Shown piece by piece: positions 8,564 to 17,700 of a DNA stretch of 64,000 nt. The notes beneath the pieces are model-generated. The model had not been told where the DNA came from. It did not search any database and saw only the letters and a program-made list of their open reading frames with translations. Source of the DNA: Anaerolineae bacterium (lineage in GTDB: Bacteria > Chloroflexota > Anaerolineae > JAFGEY01); NCBI GenBank assembly GCA_016929775.1, contig JAFGIE010000006.1, positions 1-64,000 on the forward strand, given 5' to 3'. The position numbers and the translations under genes are program-made. Every line of letters begins with the position of its first letter. The stretch's first letter is position 1.

Positions 8564-9667
8564 ATGGTAGAAACGCAGCGGGTTCCGGTGCAGGTGATCA
8601 GGCAGTTCATACAGGACGTGTTCCAGGGCCTGGGTGTGCCCGAGGCGGACGCACAGATCAGCGCCGATGTCCTGATCGCGTCCGACCTGCGCGGCATCGA
8701 TTCGCACGGCGTGGGGCGGCTCAAGTACTACTATGACCGGATCGTCTCCGGACGGCACAAGACCGACACGCGAATGGAAGTGGTCAAGGAGACCGAGACT
8801 ACGGCGCTCGTCGACGGGCACCACGGCATGGGGCACGTGACCTCGTATCGGTGCATGCAGATGGCGATCGTCAAGGCGCGGCGATATGGCCTGGGCGCGG
8901 TTGCCGTGCGCAATGGCACCCATTTCGGCATCGCCGGGTACTATCCGCTCATGGCTGCCGAAGCGGGGATGATCGGCCTGACGGTGACCAATGCGCGCCC
9001 GTCGATCGCGCCGACCTTTGGTACGGAGCCCATGCTGGGTACCAACCCAGTGGCCTTTGCCGCGCCGTCCGATCTGCCCTACCCGTTCTGCCTCGATATG
9101 GCGACCTCGATCTGCCAGCGGGGCAAGGTGGAAGTCGCCGAACGCGCCGAGAAGCCGGTCCCCGAGGGCTGGGTGATCGATCCGCTGGGCAAGCCGCTCA
9201 CCGATCCATCCACGATCCTGGCGGGGCTCGGAGAGGGGCGCGCAGCGTTACTGCCGCTGGGCGGCTACGGAGAGGCGCTCGCCGGGTACAAGGGCTATGG
9301 CCTGGCGACGATGGTCGAGGTCTTGTCGGCGGCGCTGTCCGGTGGCGTGTTCATGAAGGACCTGCTGGGTAGCGCGCCCGATGGCTCGCCGCGCCCGTAT
9401 ATGCTGGGGCACTTTTTCCTGGCGATCGACACCGCGCACTTTTTGCCGCTGGATGACTTTCGGCGTATCACCGGCGCCATTCTGCGCGAGCTGCAGTCCT
9501 CCCGAAAGGCCCCGAGTGAGCAGCGGATCTATGTGGCAGGCGAGAAGGAGTGGGAGGAGGAGCGGCAACGTCGCGAGCGCGGGATCCCGGTGAACGAGAA
9601 CCTGAAGCGCGAGCTGCAGTTCATGCGAGATGCGCTGAGCATCCAAGGGTACGAGACGCACTTTTAG
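8564..9667 (+). CDS. Ldh/malate dehydrogenase family NAD(P)-dependent oxidoreductase (type 2)
   Basis: 367 residues, ATG after GAAGGAGGA. Matches the MDH2/LDH2 family, which is unrelated to the Rossmann-fold enzymes: SDLRGIDSHGVGRL (substrate-site His in the DSHG motif), VRNGTHFGIAGYY (NAD-binding), TNARPSIAPTFG and MLGTNPVAFAAP. A YKGYGLA segment lies near 9290. Members oxidise malate, L-lactate, ureidoglycolate or similar 2-hydroxyacids, and the exact substrate cannot be deduced. It lies before acetate kinase with about 110 bases between them, so the two may share a transcript. The C-terminal ~45 residues are charged and longer than the shortest members. Confidence 0.9.
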   Translation: MVETQRVPVQVIRQFIQDVFQGLGVPEADAQISADVLIASDLRGIDSHGVGRLKYYYDRIVSGRHKTDTRMEVVKETETTALVDGHHGMGHVTSYRCMQMAIVKARRYGLGAVAVRNGTHFGIAGYYPLMAAEAGMIGLTVTNARPSIAPTFGTEPMLGTNPVAFAAPSDLPYPFCLDMATSICQRGKVEVAERAEKPVPEGWVIDPLGKPLTDPSTILAGLGEGRAALLPLGGYGEALAGYKGYGLATMVEVLSAALSGGVFMKDLLGSAPDGSPRPYMLGHFFLAIDTAHFLPLDDFRRITGAILRELQSSRKAPSEQRIYVAGEKEWEEERQRRERGIPVNENLKRELQFMRDALSIQGYETHF

Positions 9668-9703
9668 TTTGATGGTGTGCATCTTTGGAGCCGAGATAAC
9701 AGA

Positions 9704-9744
9704 GCATCCTGAAGGATGCGGATGTCCCACCACCCCCAGGTGGG
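9704..9744 (+). other. Two adjacent hairpins in the ldh-ackA gap
   Basis: GCATCC-TGAA-GGATGC (9704-9719) is followed by CCCACC with GGTGGG (9726-9744). Neither is followed by a T-run, so this is not a standard terminator. It may stabilise or process the mRNA between the two genes. Confidence 0.4.
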
Positions 9745-9779
9745 GTCATGCAGTCCCACAGAGCGAGGCAGAGGAGACT

Positions 9780-10994
9780 ATGAAGATCCTGGTCCTGAAT
9801 TGCGGTAGTTCGTCGGTCAAGTACCAGCTGATCGAGATGGAACGGGAAGAGGTCGTGTGCAAGGGCATCGTCGAGCGGATCGGCGCCGCCGACGCGATCC
9901 TGCGCTACGAGCCAGCGGGCGGACCGGAGCTGCGCGAGGTGCGCCCAGTGGCGAACCACGCTCAAGCGATCGACGCCTTCCTTGGCTCGTTGATGGATGC
10001 CGAGATAGGCGTGATCCACGACAGGGCCGAGATCGGCGGCGTCGGGCATCGCGTCGTGCACGGAGGGGAGTCGTTCGCGTCTTCCGTCCGGATCGACGAC
10101 GCGGTGCTGGACAGCATCCAGGAATGCGCGGCTTTTGCGCCGCTGCACAACCCACACAACCTGGAGGGGATCCGGGTCTGCGCCGAGCTGCTGCCCGGCA
10201 TCCCGCAAGTTGCGGTCTTTGACACTGCCTTCCACCAGACCATGCCCGCTACGGCCTACCTGTACGCCCTTCCGTACGACTACTACCGGCGGTTCAAGGT
10301 GCGACGCTACGGCTTTCACGGCACCTCGCACCACTATGTGTCGCGACGGGCAGCCGAGATCCTGGGACAGCCCGCTTCGCTGCTTCGAGTCGTCACGTGC
10401 CACCTCGGCAACGGGGCGAGCGTGGCAGCGGTCGATGGCGGCAGATCGGTCGACACGAGCATGGGTTTCACGCCGCTCGAAGGGCTGGTCATGGGCACGC
10501 GGTGTGGCGATATCGATCCGGCGCTGGTGCTGTATCTCATGCGCGAGGATGGGCTGACGCCTGCCGAAATGGACGATCTGCTCAACAAGAAGAGCGGCAT
10601 GCTCGGCCTGACGGAGCTCTCGCACGACATGCGCGATATCGAGGCGAAAGCCCGGGATGGCGATCTGAAGTGCGATCAGGCGCTGGACATCTACTGCCAG
10701 CGAATCAAAAAGTATATCGGCGCCTATGCGGCGGTGATGAACGGCGTGGACGCAGTCGTCTTTACGGGGGGCATCGGGGAAAAGTCGGAGGTCGTGCGAC
10801 GGCGCGTGTGCCGGGGCATGGAGTACCTGGGCATTGTCTTTGACGACGCCGTGAACCAGGAGTGGGTGCCCTGGAACAAGCAGACGCCCTCGACCCCGCA
10901 CCTCAGTTCCGGGCCGACCAAGGTGCTGGTCATCCCAACGAACGAGGAGTTGGTGATCGCGCGCGACACGTGCGAGATCCTGTGCCCGGCATAG
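9780..10994 (+). CDS. ackA: Acetate kinase
   Basis: 404 residues. ATG 9780 is chosen because MKILVLNCGSSSVKYQL is the standard N-terminus (N-x-G-S-S-S-x-K phosphate loop) and GAGGAGAC lies upstream. Further family motifs: HRVVHGGESF, FDTAFHQTMP, RRYGFHGTSHHYV, CHLGNGASVAAVDGG, DTSMGFTPLEGLVMGTRCGDIDP and the C-terminal VFTGGIGE. It converts acetyl phosphate plus ADP to acetate plus ATP, the ATP-yielding end of acetogenesis. No phosphotransacetylase gene is in the window. Downstream it faces cooC convergently, with about 50 bases between and no clear terminator. Confidence 0.97.
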   Translation: MKILVLNCGSSSVKYQLIEMEREEVVCKGIVERIGAADAILRYEPAGGPELREVRPVANHAQAIDAFLGSLMDAEIGVIHDRAEIGGVGHRVVHGGESFASSVRIDDAVLDSIQECAAFAPLHNPHNLEGIRVCAELLPGIPQVAVFDTAFHQTMPATAYLYALPYDYYRRFKVRRYGFHGTSHHYVSRRAAEILGQPASLLRVVTCHLGNGASVAAVDGGRSVDTSMGFTPLEGLVMGTRCGDIDPALVLYLMREDGLTPAEMDDLLNKKSGMLGLTELSHDMRDIEAKARDGDLKCDQALDIYCQRIKKYIGAYAAVMNGVDAVVFTGGIGEKSEVVRRRVCRGMEYLGIVFDDAVNQEWVPWNKQTPSTPHLSSGPTKVLVIPTNEELVIARDTCEILCPA

Positions 10995-11043
10995 CGCCAG
11001 GCGCGTGCAGCGGTCTGTTGCAGCGCGGAGGGCCGGCGTGGGG

Positions 11044-11814
11044 CTATGGCAGCGCCTTGGCGACGATCGCGCGGGTCTGCTCTGCCAGCTCTGGCGCCAT
11101 GTCATAGAGCGCTACGTTGCGCATGTCGGCCTCGATCGCCCGGTCGGTGAAGGGGAGCACGCCGATCAGGGGCAGGGTGTCGAGATGCTCGCGGATGAAG
11201 GCTAGATCCCGTTCGCCGCGCACCTTGTTGGCGACGATCCACAGGGTCTCGACGTGCAGGTCGTTGGCGAGCGCCGCGATGCGTTTGGCGGTCTCTATGC
11301 TGCGCACGCCGGGTTCGACGACGGTGAACATGGCGTCGACGGCGCCCGCGGTGCCCCTGCCCAGGTGCTCGAGGCCAGCGACCATATCGAGGATCACGGT
11401 CTCTTGCTCACGCAGCAGCAGGTAGGTGACCAAGGTCCTGAGCACGGCGTTCTCTGGGCAGACACAGCCGGCGCCCGCGCCGCGCACGGTGCCCATCTGC
11501 AATAGGTGGATCCCCCGGTGGGCGACGGAGAAGCGCGCTGGGATATCGTCTACCCGCGGGTTGAGCTTGAACATCTTGCCGTACTGACCAGGCCTGGCGC
11601 CGGTGCGTTCCTCGATCAGGTCGGCCATATCGACGATCGGCGTGATGCGTGCACAGAGCTCCTCGGGGAAGCCGAGGGCATTGGCAAGAGTGGCGTTCGG
11701 ATCGGCGTCGATGGCGTAGACCTTGCGGCCCTGCTCGACCAGGACATAGGCAAGCAGGCTGGCGAGGGAGGTCTTGCCGACACCGCCCTTGCCGGTGATG
11801 GCGATCTTGGGCAT
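11044..11814 (-). CDS. cooC: CooC-type nickel-insertion ATPase for CODH
   Basis: 256 residues. The start MPKIAITGKGGVGKTSLAS carries the deviant Walker A motif (GKGGVGKT) and has AGGAG upstream. A CVC motif (C-x-C) in GAGCVCPENAVL lies in the middle and is the metal-binding site of CooC dimers. DMVAGLEHLGRGTA is the downstream switch region. CooC-type ATPases load nickel into carbon monoxide dehydrogenase. It is transcribed away from the CODH cluster from its own promoter, and a second member lies at 21820. The longer frame upstream reads through low-quality sequence and is rejected. Confidence 0.9.
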   Translation of the reverse strand: MPKIAITGKGGVGKTSLASLLAYVLVEQGRKVYAIDADPNATLANALGFPEELCARITPIVDMADLIEERTGARPGQYGKMFKLNPRVDDIPARFSVAHRGIHLLQMGTVRGAGAGCVCPENAVLRTLVTYLLLREQETVILDMVAGLEHLGRGTAGAVDAMFTVVEPGVRSIETAKRIAALANDLHVETLWIVANKVRGERDLAFIREHLDTLPLIGVLPFTDRAIEADMRNVALYDMAPELAEQTRAIVAKALP

Positions 11815-11857
11815 TCGTTGCTCCTCTGGGCAGTTTGCGGGCTGAGCCGTGGACACA

Positions 11858-11886
11858 AGTGTACGCGAATCACATCGCTGCGTCAA
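11858..11886 (-). promoter_or_regulatory. Promoter for minus-strand cooC
   Basis: TTGACG (11886-11881), 17 bases, then TACACT (11863-11858), 44 bases upstream of the cooC ATG. Confidence 0.6.
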
Positions 11887-11948
11887 GTGGGCCTGGCAAT
11901 TGGGGCGCGCGCCGCGTGCGGGCAGCGTGCGATTGTCGCGGCGGCGAG

Positions 11949-11977
11949 TTGACATACCGCCGATTGCGGGCTATAAT
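11949..11977 (+). promoter_or_regulatory. Consensus promoter of the CODH/ACS cluster leader
   Basis: A perfect TTGACA (11949-11954), 17-base spacer and TATAAT (11972-11977). It is the strongest promoter in this part of the window and lies about 395 bases before the first gene, leaving a long untranslated leader. Confidence 0.85.
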
Positions 11978-12110
11978 GGCGCCCGTTGAGCCGAAAAGCG
12001 CGGTACGCGTTTCCCCCGCCGCGCAGGCTATTGCGGCGCGCGATGGGGCAACGGGCGACAATCGAGGGACAAGCAGAGAACGACGGGCGTTCTGGTGGTG
12101 GATCAAGGGA

Positions 12111-12133
12111 CCGTCCTCAAGGGCGGGCTTTTT
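12111..12133 (+). terminator. Intrinsic terminator 1 in the CODH leader
   Basis: CCGTCC-TCAA-GGGCGG stem (one G-U pair) followed by GC and TTTTT. Confidence 0.7.
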
Positions 12134-12278
12134 GTGTTCGATGGGGAGCGGATATCATGGCGAGTCTCAGCACTGACCGGAGGGCGCGCATTCCAGCCTC
12201 ACAGGCTGTCCAGCGACCGTTGAGCGACCGGTTAGTCTCCTGCTTCTATGGATCGGACCAGCATAGGGTTCGGTGACC

Positions 12279-12323
12279 GAGGGCGCCTCTCCAGCCGTCG
12301 ATTGGCTGAGGCGCCCTCTTTTT
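12279..12323 (+). terminator. Intrinsic terminator 2 in the CODH leader
   Basis: Perfect 11-bp stem GAGGGCGCCTC (12279-12289) with GAGGCGCCCTC (12308-12318), an inner AGCC/GGCT pairing and a T-run to 12323. It ends about 50 bases before the first gene of the cluster. Confidence 0.85.
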
Positions 12324-12372
12324 CTATTCGATGGTCGTCATACAAGCGATCTCTAGGAAGGAGCGGCGTATC

Positions 12373-12705
12373 ATGGCGCGAGTGACATTGGGTGCACCTG
12401 CGATGTATGCGGACCACCACGTCCTCAAGGTGCGGCAGCAGCTGCTCGCCCTCGCTGGCGTAGAAGACGTGTATGCCAGCTCAGGCTGGCAGGCAGTCAT
12501 TGTCTCCTACGACGAGGGGAGGGTGGCACAGGCTGACATCGAGGCGGCGTTGTCCGAGGCTGGGTACGGGCCCGAGTCGTCCACCCCCATCCTGGCTGAA
12601 AGTGGCGTGAACTATCGGGATCCTGCGTGGGAAGCGCTCGCTGTGCGTGCCTCGGACACCAACGAGGCAGACTTGCGCATGTCGGGCGAGTTCCGCAAGT
12701 ACTAG
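12373..12705 (+). CDS. Small HMA-like protein of the CODH operon, without CxxC
   Basis: 110 residues, ATG after AAGGAGCG. The pattern (VTLGAPAMYADHHVLKVR, LAGVEDVYAS, VIVSYDEGRV, DIEAALSEAGYG) fits the ferredoxin-like fold of heavy-metal-associated domains. The usual metal-binding loop MxCxxC is replaced by APAMYADHH, with two His and one Met. It ends 12 bases before cooS, so it should be co-transcribed with it. A role in handling nickel or assembling CODH is possible but is inference from position. The C-terminal ~35 residues lie outside the HMA fold and resemble nothing I recognise. Confidence 0.7.
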   Translation: MARVTLGAPAMYADHHVLKVRQQLLALAGVEDVYASSGWQAVIVSYDEGRVAQADIEAALSEAGYGPESSTPILAESGVNYRDPAWEALAVRASDTNEADLRMSGEFRKY

Positions 12706-12717
12706 AAGGGAATCGCA

Positions 12718-14721
12718 ATGGCCAAGAGGAGCGTTCGAACCCCCGAGGAACGGAGTGCTGATCCGAGTGTGGTCGAGATGTTGCACCACGCGTGCGACAT
12801 CGAGTGCGCGACCTGCTTTGACCGTGCGGACGATATGGCGCCCTGTCCGATCGGGCAGGAAGCCAAGTGCTGCAAGAACTGCTCGATGGGTCCGTGCCGG
12901 CTCGTCAGGCCCGGTCAGGTCGGCGTGTGCGGCGCCACGTTAGAGACCGTCGCGGCGCGCAACTTTGCGCGCATGGTTGCCGCTGGCGCCTCTGCGCACT
13001 CAGACCATGGGCGCGGACTGGCGGAGACCCTGCTCGAGGTTGCCGAGGGTAGGGTGAAGGACTATCAGATCCGCGATATAGGCAAGCTGACCGAGATGGC
13101 ACGGCACCTGGGCGTGCCCGTCGAGGACCGGTCGGTGAACGAGATCGCGCGCGATGTGGCGCACGTGGCGTTGGGTGAGTTCGGCAAGTTCGAGGGCGAG
13201 CTGCTCTACACCAAGCGCGCACCTACCAAGCGGCAGGAGATCTGGCGCCAACACCGTCTGACGCCGCGTGCGATCGACCGCGAGGTGGTCGAGCTCATGC
13301 ACCGCACGCACATGGGGAACGACCAGGACTATGAGCACATCCTCGACCAGTCGATGCGTACAGCGCTGGGGGATGGGTGGGGCGGTTCAATGCTCGCCAC
13401 CGACATCTCGGACGTGCTGTTTGGCACGCCGGGCCCGGTCCAAGGCGAGGTGGGATTGGGCGTGCTGAGCACGGACGAGGTCAACATCGTCGTGCACGGG
13501 CACGAGCCAACCTTGTCGGACATGATCGTGATTGCCAGCCAGGACCCCGAGCTGATCAGCTATGCCGAGAGCAAGGGGGCCAAGGGTATCTGCCTCTCGG
13601 GCTTGTGTTGCACGGCGAACGAAATCATCATGCGGCAGGGCATCCCCACCGCTGGGAACATGCTCCAGCAGGAGATGGCGATCCTGACGGGTGCGGTCGA
13701 AGCCATGATCGTGGACGTACAGTGCATCATGCAGGGACTGGTCCCAGTCGCTGCCCGCCATCACACCGAGGTGATCACCACCTCGCCCAAGATGAAGATC
13801 ACGGGGGCGACGCACATCGAGTTCGACGAGAGCCGTGCGCTCGAGATCGCCAAGCAGATCGTGCGACGTGCGATCGACCGCTTCCCGATGCGAGGCGAGA
13901 CGCACATCCCGGATGATCGACACCCAACGATCCCGGGCTATTCGCACGAGTACATCCGCTACTCGCTGGGTGGCGCGTACCGTGGGTCGTTTCGCCCGCT
14001 CAACGACGCGATCATGGCGGGACGGATCCGCGGCGTGGTCGCCAACATCGGGTGCACAAACGCGCGCGTCCAGTACGAAGGCCTGTTTCGTTACCTGACC
14101 GAGCAGTTCATCAAGCATGACGTGCTGGTCGTCGAGACGGGCTGCGCCTCGGTCGCGTCCCAGAAACAGGACTATATGACGCCCGAGGCAGCGCTCGAGG
14201 TAGCAGGCCCGGGTCTGCGCGAGGTCTGCGAGACGGTCGGCATTTCGCCTGTGCTGCACATGGGTTCGTGCGTGGACAACTGCCGGATCCTGACCGTCCT
14301 GTCCCAGATGGCGACGGAGGGTGGGCTCGGCGAGGACATCGCCGACCTTCCCGCGGTGGGAATGGCGCCGGAGTGGATGAGCGAGAAGGCGATTTCGATC
14401 GCCACGTACTGCGTCGCGTCTGGGGCGTACGTGATCATGGGCGTCCATAACCCTGTTGGCGGCAGCGAGATTGTCTCCGACTTTATCAGCAAGGGATGGG
14501 AGAGCAAGATCGGGGGCAAGCTCGAGTTCATCACGGACGTAGATGAGATCCTGGCGCACACGCTGGCGCACATTGACCAGAAGCGCGCGGCGCTAGGCTT
14601 GCCCGCGTACGATCCCAGCCAGTGGGGACGCAGCGGCGATGCCCGGATTCGGTCCTTGCTCGAGCTGCCGATAGAGGAGCGGATCCAGGCTGCGTACGGC
14701 GTACCCGAAGCAGCGGACTAA
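12718..14721 (+). CDS. cooS: Anaerobic carbon monoxide dehydrogenase catalytic subunit
   Basis: 667 residues, start ATG with AGAAGGGAATC upstream. The N-terminal cysteines CDIECATCFDR and CPIGQEAKCCKNCSMGPC, followed by GVCGA, form the D and B iron-sulfur cluster sites. Later CLSGLCCTANEI, NIGCTN, ETGCAS and HMGSCVDN supply ligands for the nickel-iron C-cluster. The enzyme interconverts CO and CO2 with ferredoxin. In this operon it should deliver CO to acetyl-CoA synthase. No CooF ferredoxin is next to it. Length is normal for the bacterial type (about 630-680). The acsB-acsD gene starts 17 bases downstream. Confidence 0.97.
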   Translation: MAKRSVRTPEERSADPSVVEMLHHACDIECATCFDRADDMAPCPIGQEAKCCKNCSMGPCRLVRPGQVGVCGATLETVAARNFARMVAAGASAHSDHGRGLAETLLEVAEGRVKDYQIRDIGKLTEMARHLGVPVEDRSVNEIARDVAHVALGEFGKFEGELLYTKRAPTKRQEIWRQHRLTPRAIDREVVELMHRTHMGNDQDYEHILDQSMRTALGDGWGGSMLATDISDVLFGTPGPVQGEVGLGVLSTDEVNIVVHGHEPTLSDMIVIASQDPELISYAESKGAKGICLSGLCCTANEIIMRQGIPTAGNMLQQEMAILTGAVEAMIVDVQCIMQGLVPVAARHHTEVITTSPKMKITGATHIEFDESRALEIAKQIVRRAIDRFPMRGETHIPDDRHPTIPGYSHEYIRYSLGGAYRGSFRPLNDAIMAGRIRGVVANIGCTNARVQYEGLFRYLTEQFIKHDVLVVETGCASVASQKQDYMTPEAALEVAGPGLREVCETVGISPVLHMGSCVDNCRILTVLSQMATEGGLGEDIADLPAVGMAPEWMSEKAISIATYCVASGAYVIMGVHNPVGGSEIVSDFISKGWESKIGGKLEFITDVDEILAHTLAHIDQKRAALGLPAYDPSQWGRSGDARIRSLLELPIEERIQAAYGVPEAAD

Positions 14722-14738
14722 CCGGAGGAGGATGCGAG

Positions 14739-17700
14739 ATGTCCAAGTACATAGCAACGCGTGCGATCCGAGGGGCCAATGCCCTGGTTGCCGAGGCGAT
14801 GGCGCTGCTGGAGAAGGCGATCGCCGAGAAAGGCGAGGACGCAGTCGTGTCCTTCCCAAACACGGCGTACTTTTTGCCCGTGATCCACGGCATGCTGGGT
14901 CTCGAGGTCTCGACGCTGGGCGGCTTGCGGCAGGTGATGGCGCACGCACGCTCGATGCTCCACCCGCTGCCCCGCGGTCAGATATGGTCGCCCTACCTGG
15001 GCGAGACGTTGGATTGTGGGCAGGCGACGCTGCTCGCAGCGGAGACGATCGAAGCGGTGCGCTTTGTGTATGGCGAGCAACCGGAACGGTACCCGGGCTT
15101 CCAGATGTCCGGCTCGACAGCGTACGCGAACGATGGATCGGGTCGCGACCACCTCAATGGCCCGATCGACGACATCCAGCTCCGTTCGTGGGGCATTCAG
15201 CTCGTGGATGGGCGTATGCCGGGCTTTGCCGCGATCGTCGGCTGCGCCAAGAGCAACGAGGTCGCGGTGCAGATCGTGCGCGAGCTCCAGCGGCGCAACA
15301 TCCTCGTCTTCCTCTCGGGCAACGTCAATGGTCGGAGCATCATCGACCAACTGCACGAGGAAGGCGTCGAGATGGGGTACGATACCTATATCGTACCCTT
15401 TGGGCGCGACACGCTCTCGGCGATCTATGCCCTGGGCTTTGCAACCCGGTCTGCGCTGACCTTTGGTGGAATGAAGGGCGGGCAGTGGCACGATATCCTG
15501 CTCTACAACAAGTTCCGCGTCTTTGCGTTTGTCCTGGCACTGGGGGAGGTCGATGACCTCAAGTATGCGGCAGCGGCAGGTGCGATCAGCTATGGCTTCC
15601 CGACGATCGCCGATACGCTGATCCCGGAGATCTTGCCCACCGGCGTGACGCGCTATGAACACGTGATCTCTATGCCCTTTAACGAGATCGAGGGCAAGGA
15701 TGACCTGGAGCGCGCGGAGCGGATCGTGCAGAAGGCGATCGAGGTGCGCGGGGTCAAGCTCAAGATCTCCGAGGTGCCTGTCCCGGTGCCGTACGGCTCG
15801 GCATTCGAGGGCGAGGTGGTGCGACGCGCCGACATGCAGGTCGAGTTCGGCGGGCGAGGCAGCCGTGCGTTCGAGTACTTGCGCATGGCGCCGATGGACG
15901 CAGTGACTGACGGCGATATCCAGATCATCGGCCCAGGCCTGGAGGGGCGTGAAGTCGGGGCCAGCATCGACCTGGGGATCCTGATCGAGGTCGCCGGGCG
16001 CAAGATGCAGACCGATTTCGAGCCGGTGCTGGAGCGCCAGATCCACTACTTTGTCAATGGCGCGTCCGGCGTCCAGCACATCGGGCAGCGCGATATCGCC
16101 TGGATCCGCGTCTCGAAAGCGGCGTACGAGAAGGGCTTTGGCCTCGAGCACTTTGGCAAGATCTTGCACGCGCGGTTCCACGCCGACTTTGGCGCGATCG
16201 TGGACAAGGTCCAGGTCAAGATACTGACCGACCCGGACGAGCACGCCAAGTGGTTGGCGCGGGCGCGCGAGGCATATGACGTGCGCAACATCCGCCTGGC
16301 GGACATGACTGATGAGTCGGTGGACACGTTCTACTCGTGCATCCTGTGCCAATCCTTCGCGCCCGATCACGTCTGCGTGGTCTCACCTGAGCGCCTCGGT
16401 CTGTGCGGCGCGTACAACTGGCTGGACTGCAAGGCGAGCTACGAGATCAACCCGACAGGGCCCAACCAGCCGATCATCAAGGGCGAATGCATCGATCCCG
16501 CGATCGGTTACTGGAAGGGCACTAACGAGTACGCGTTGCAGGCCTCGCACGGATCGGTACCGCGCGTCTCGCTCTACTCGATCATGAGCAACCCCATGAC
16601 CGCATGCGGGTGCTTTGAGTGCATCGCCATGGTGATCCCAGAGGCGAACGGGATCATGGTCGTCAGCCGGGAGGACCCGGGGATGACGCCGGCAGGGATG
16701 AAGTTCTCGACGCTGGCGGGCATTGCGGGCGGCGGCATCCAGACGCCGGGCATGATGGGGATCGGCAAGTACTATATGCTGAGCAAAAAGTTCATCTCTG
16801 CCGATGGCGGCTTCAAGCGCGTGGTGTGGATGTCCAAGAACCTGAAGGACACGATGGCTGCCGAGTTCCAGGCTGTGGCTGAGCGCGAAGGCGATCACGA
16901 GTTGATCAACCGCATCGCGGACGGTGACAGCGTGACCGAGGTCGATGAACTGGTCAAGTGGCTTGAGGAACACGACCACCCGGCGCTCAAGATGGAGCCC
17001 ATGCAAGCTGCGCCCGAGCCGGAGGAAGGCGCCGAGCGTGTCGCGGTTGCGGCTGCCGCGGCGCCTGCAAAGGCGGCGGCTTCGGCGCCCGCCTCAACGC
17101 CGGTCGCCCAGGCCAAGCCGGCAGCGGAACCGGCGGCGCAGGAGGCGGAGGCACGGACGCCGGCGGTGCAGCAGCCAACCGTAGCGCCAGAGGCGGCGCC
17201 CAAGCGAGCGGCTTCTGTGCCTGAAGTGGTGAGCAGCGACGCGCGTGCGATCGCGCAGATGAGCGCCGACATTGTCTTGGATCAGATCCGGAATGCGCTT
17301 GCCGCGGCGCTCAACCAACTGGGAGGAACCGTCCCCTTGGCGCCGGCTCCCCCCGCAGCACCCGCGGCGGCGCCGGAGCCCGAGCCTGAAGCAGAGCCGG
17401 CGCCGGAACCCGAACCGGTGAAACCACGCAAGGAGCGAGCGACGCCCGTTGGGGCGCCGTGGATCAAGGACGAGAGCGCTGGGGTTCAGCTGGTGACGGA
17501 GAAGCGCACCGGGCAGGTGATCCAAGTGACCCTCGGCGCGACGCCTGCGCAAGGCGGGACACGCTCGCGGGTCCTAACGCTAGGCGGCGAAACGACGCTG
17601 CCCTACCTCTTCACCGAGGGCGGAATGCCCAATCGGCCAGGACTGGCGATCGAGATCTCGGATCGCAAGCCGAACGATTGGTCTCCGCTGCTGCTGGAGG

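Larger units (their letters stand above)
11984..12323 (+). ncRNA. Structured leader RNA or small RNA upstream of the CODH/ACS genes
   Basis: About 390 gene-free bases separate the promoter from the first gene at 12373. The 5' part can fold with GCCCGTTG (11981-11988) paired to CAACGGGC (12049-12056), enclosing CGCCGC/GCGGCG and a CGCG-GTA-CGCG hairpin. AGAACG/CGTTCT (12076-12092) follows, then a terminator. A second block (about 12140-12278) with an AGCCT-CAC-AGGCT hairpin ends in another terminator. Two terminators between a strong promoter and the first gene suggest attenuation (riboswitch-like) or two small RNAs. I could not match it to a class I know: no B12 box and no T-box core. No convincing open frame lies inside. 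Confidence 0.55.

Noticed and set aside
11984..12133. Leader RNA as cobalamin riboswitch, T-box or 6S RNA
   Set aside because: No B12 box, no T-box core (TGGN with the usual antiterminator) and no 6S-like closing helix with central bubble. Kept only as an unclassified structured leader.
14622..14738. N-terminal extension of AcsB upstream of 14739
   Set aside because: It overlaps the cooS end and has no ACS similarity; GGAGGAGG stands right before ATG 14739.
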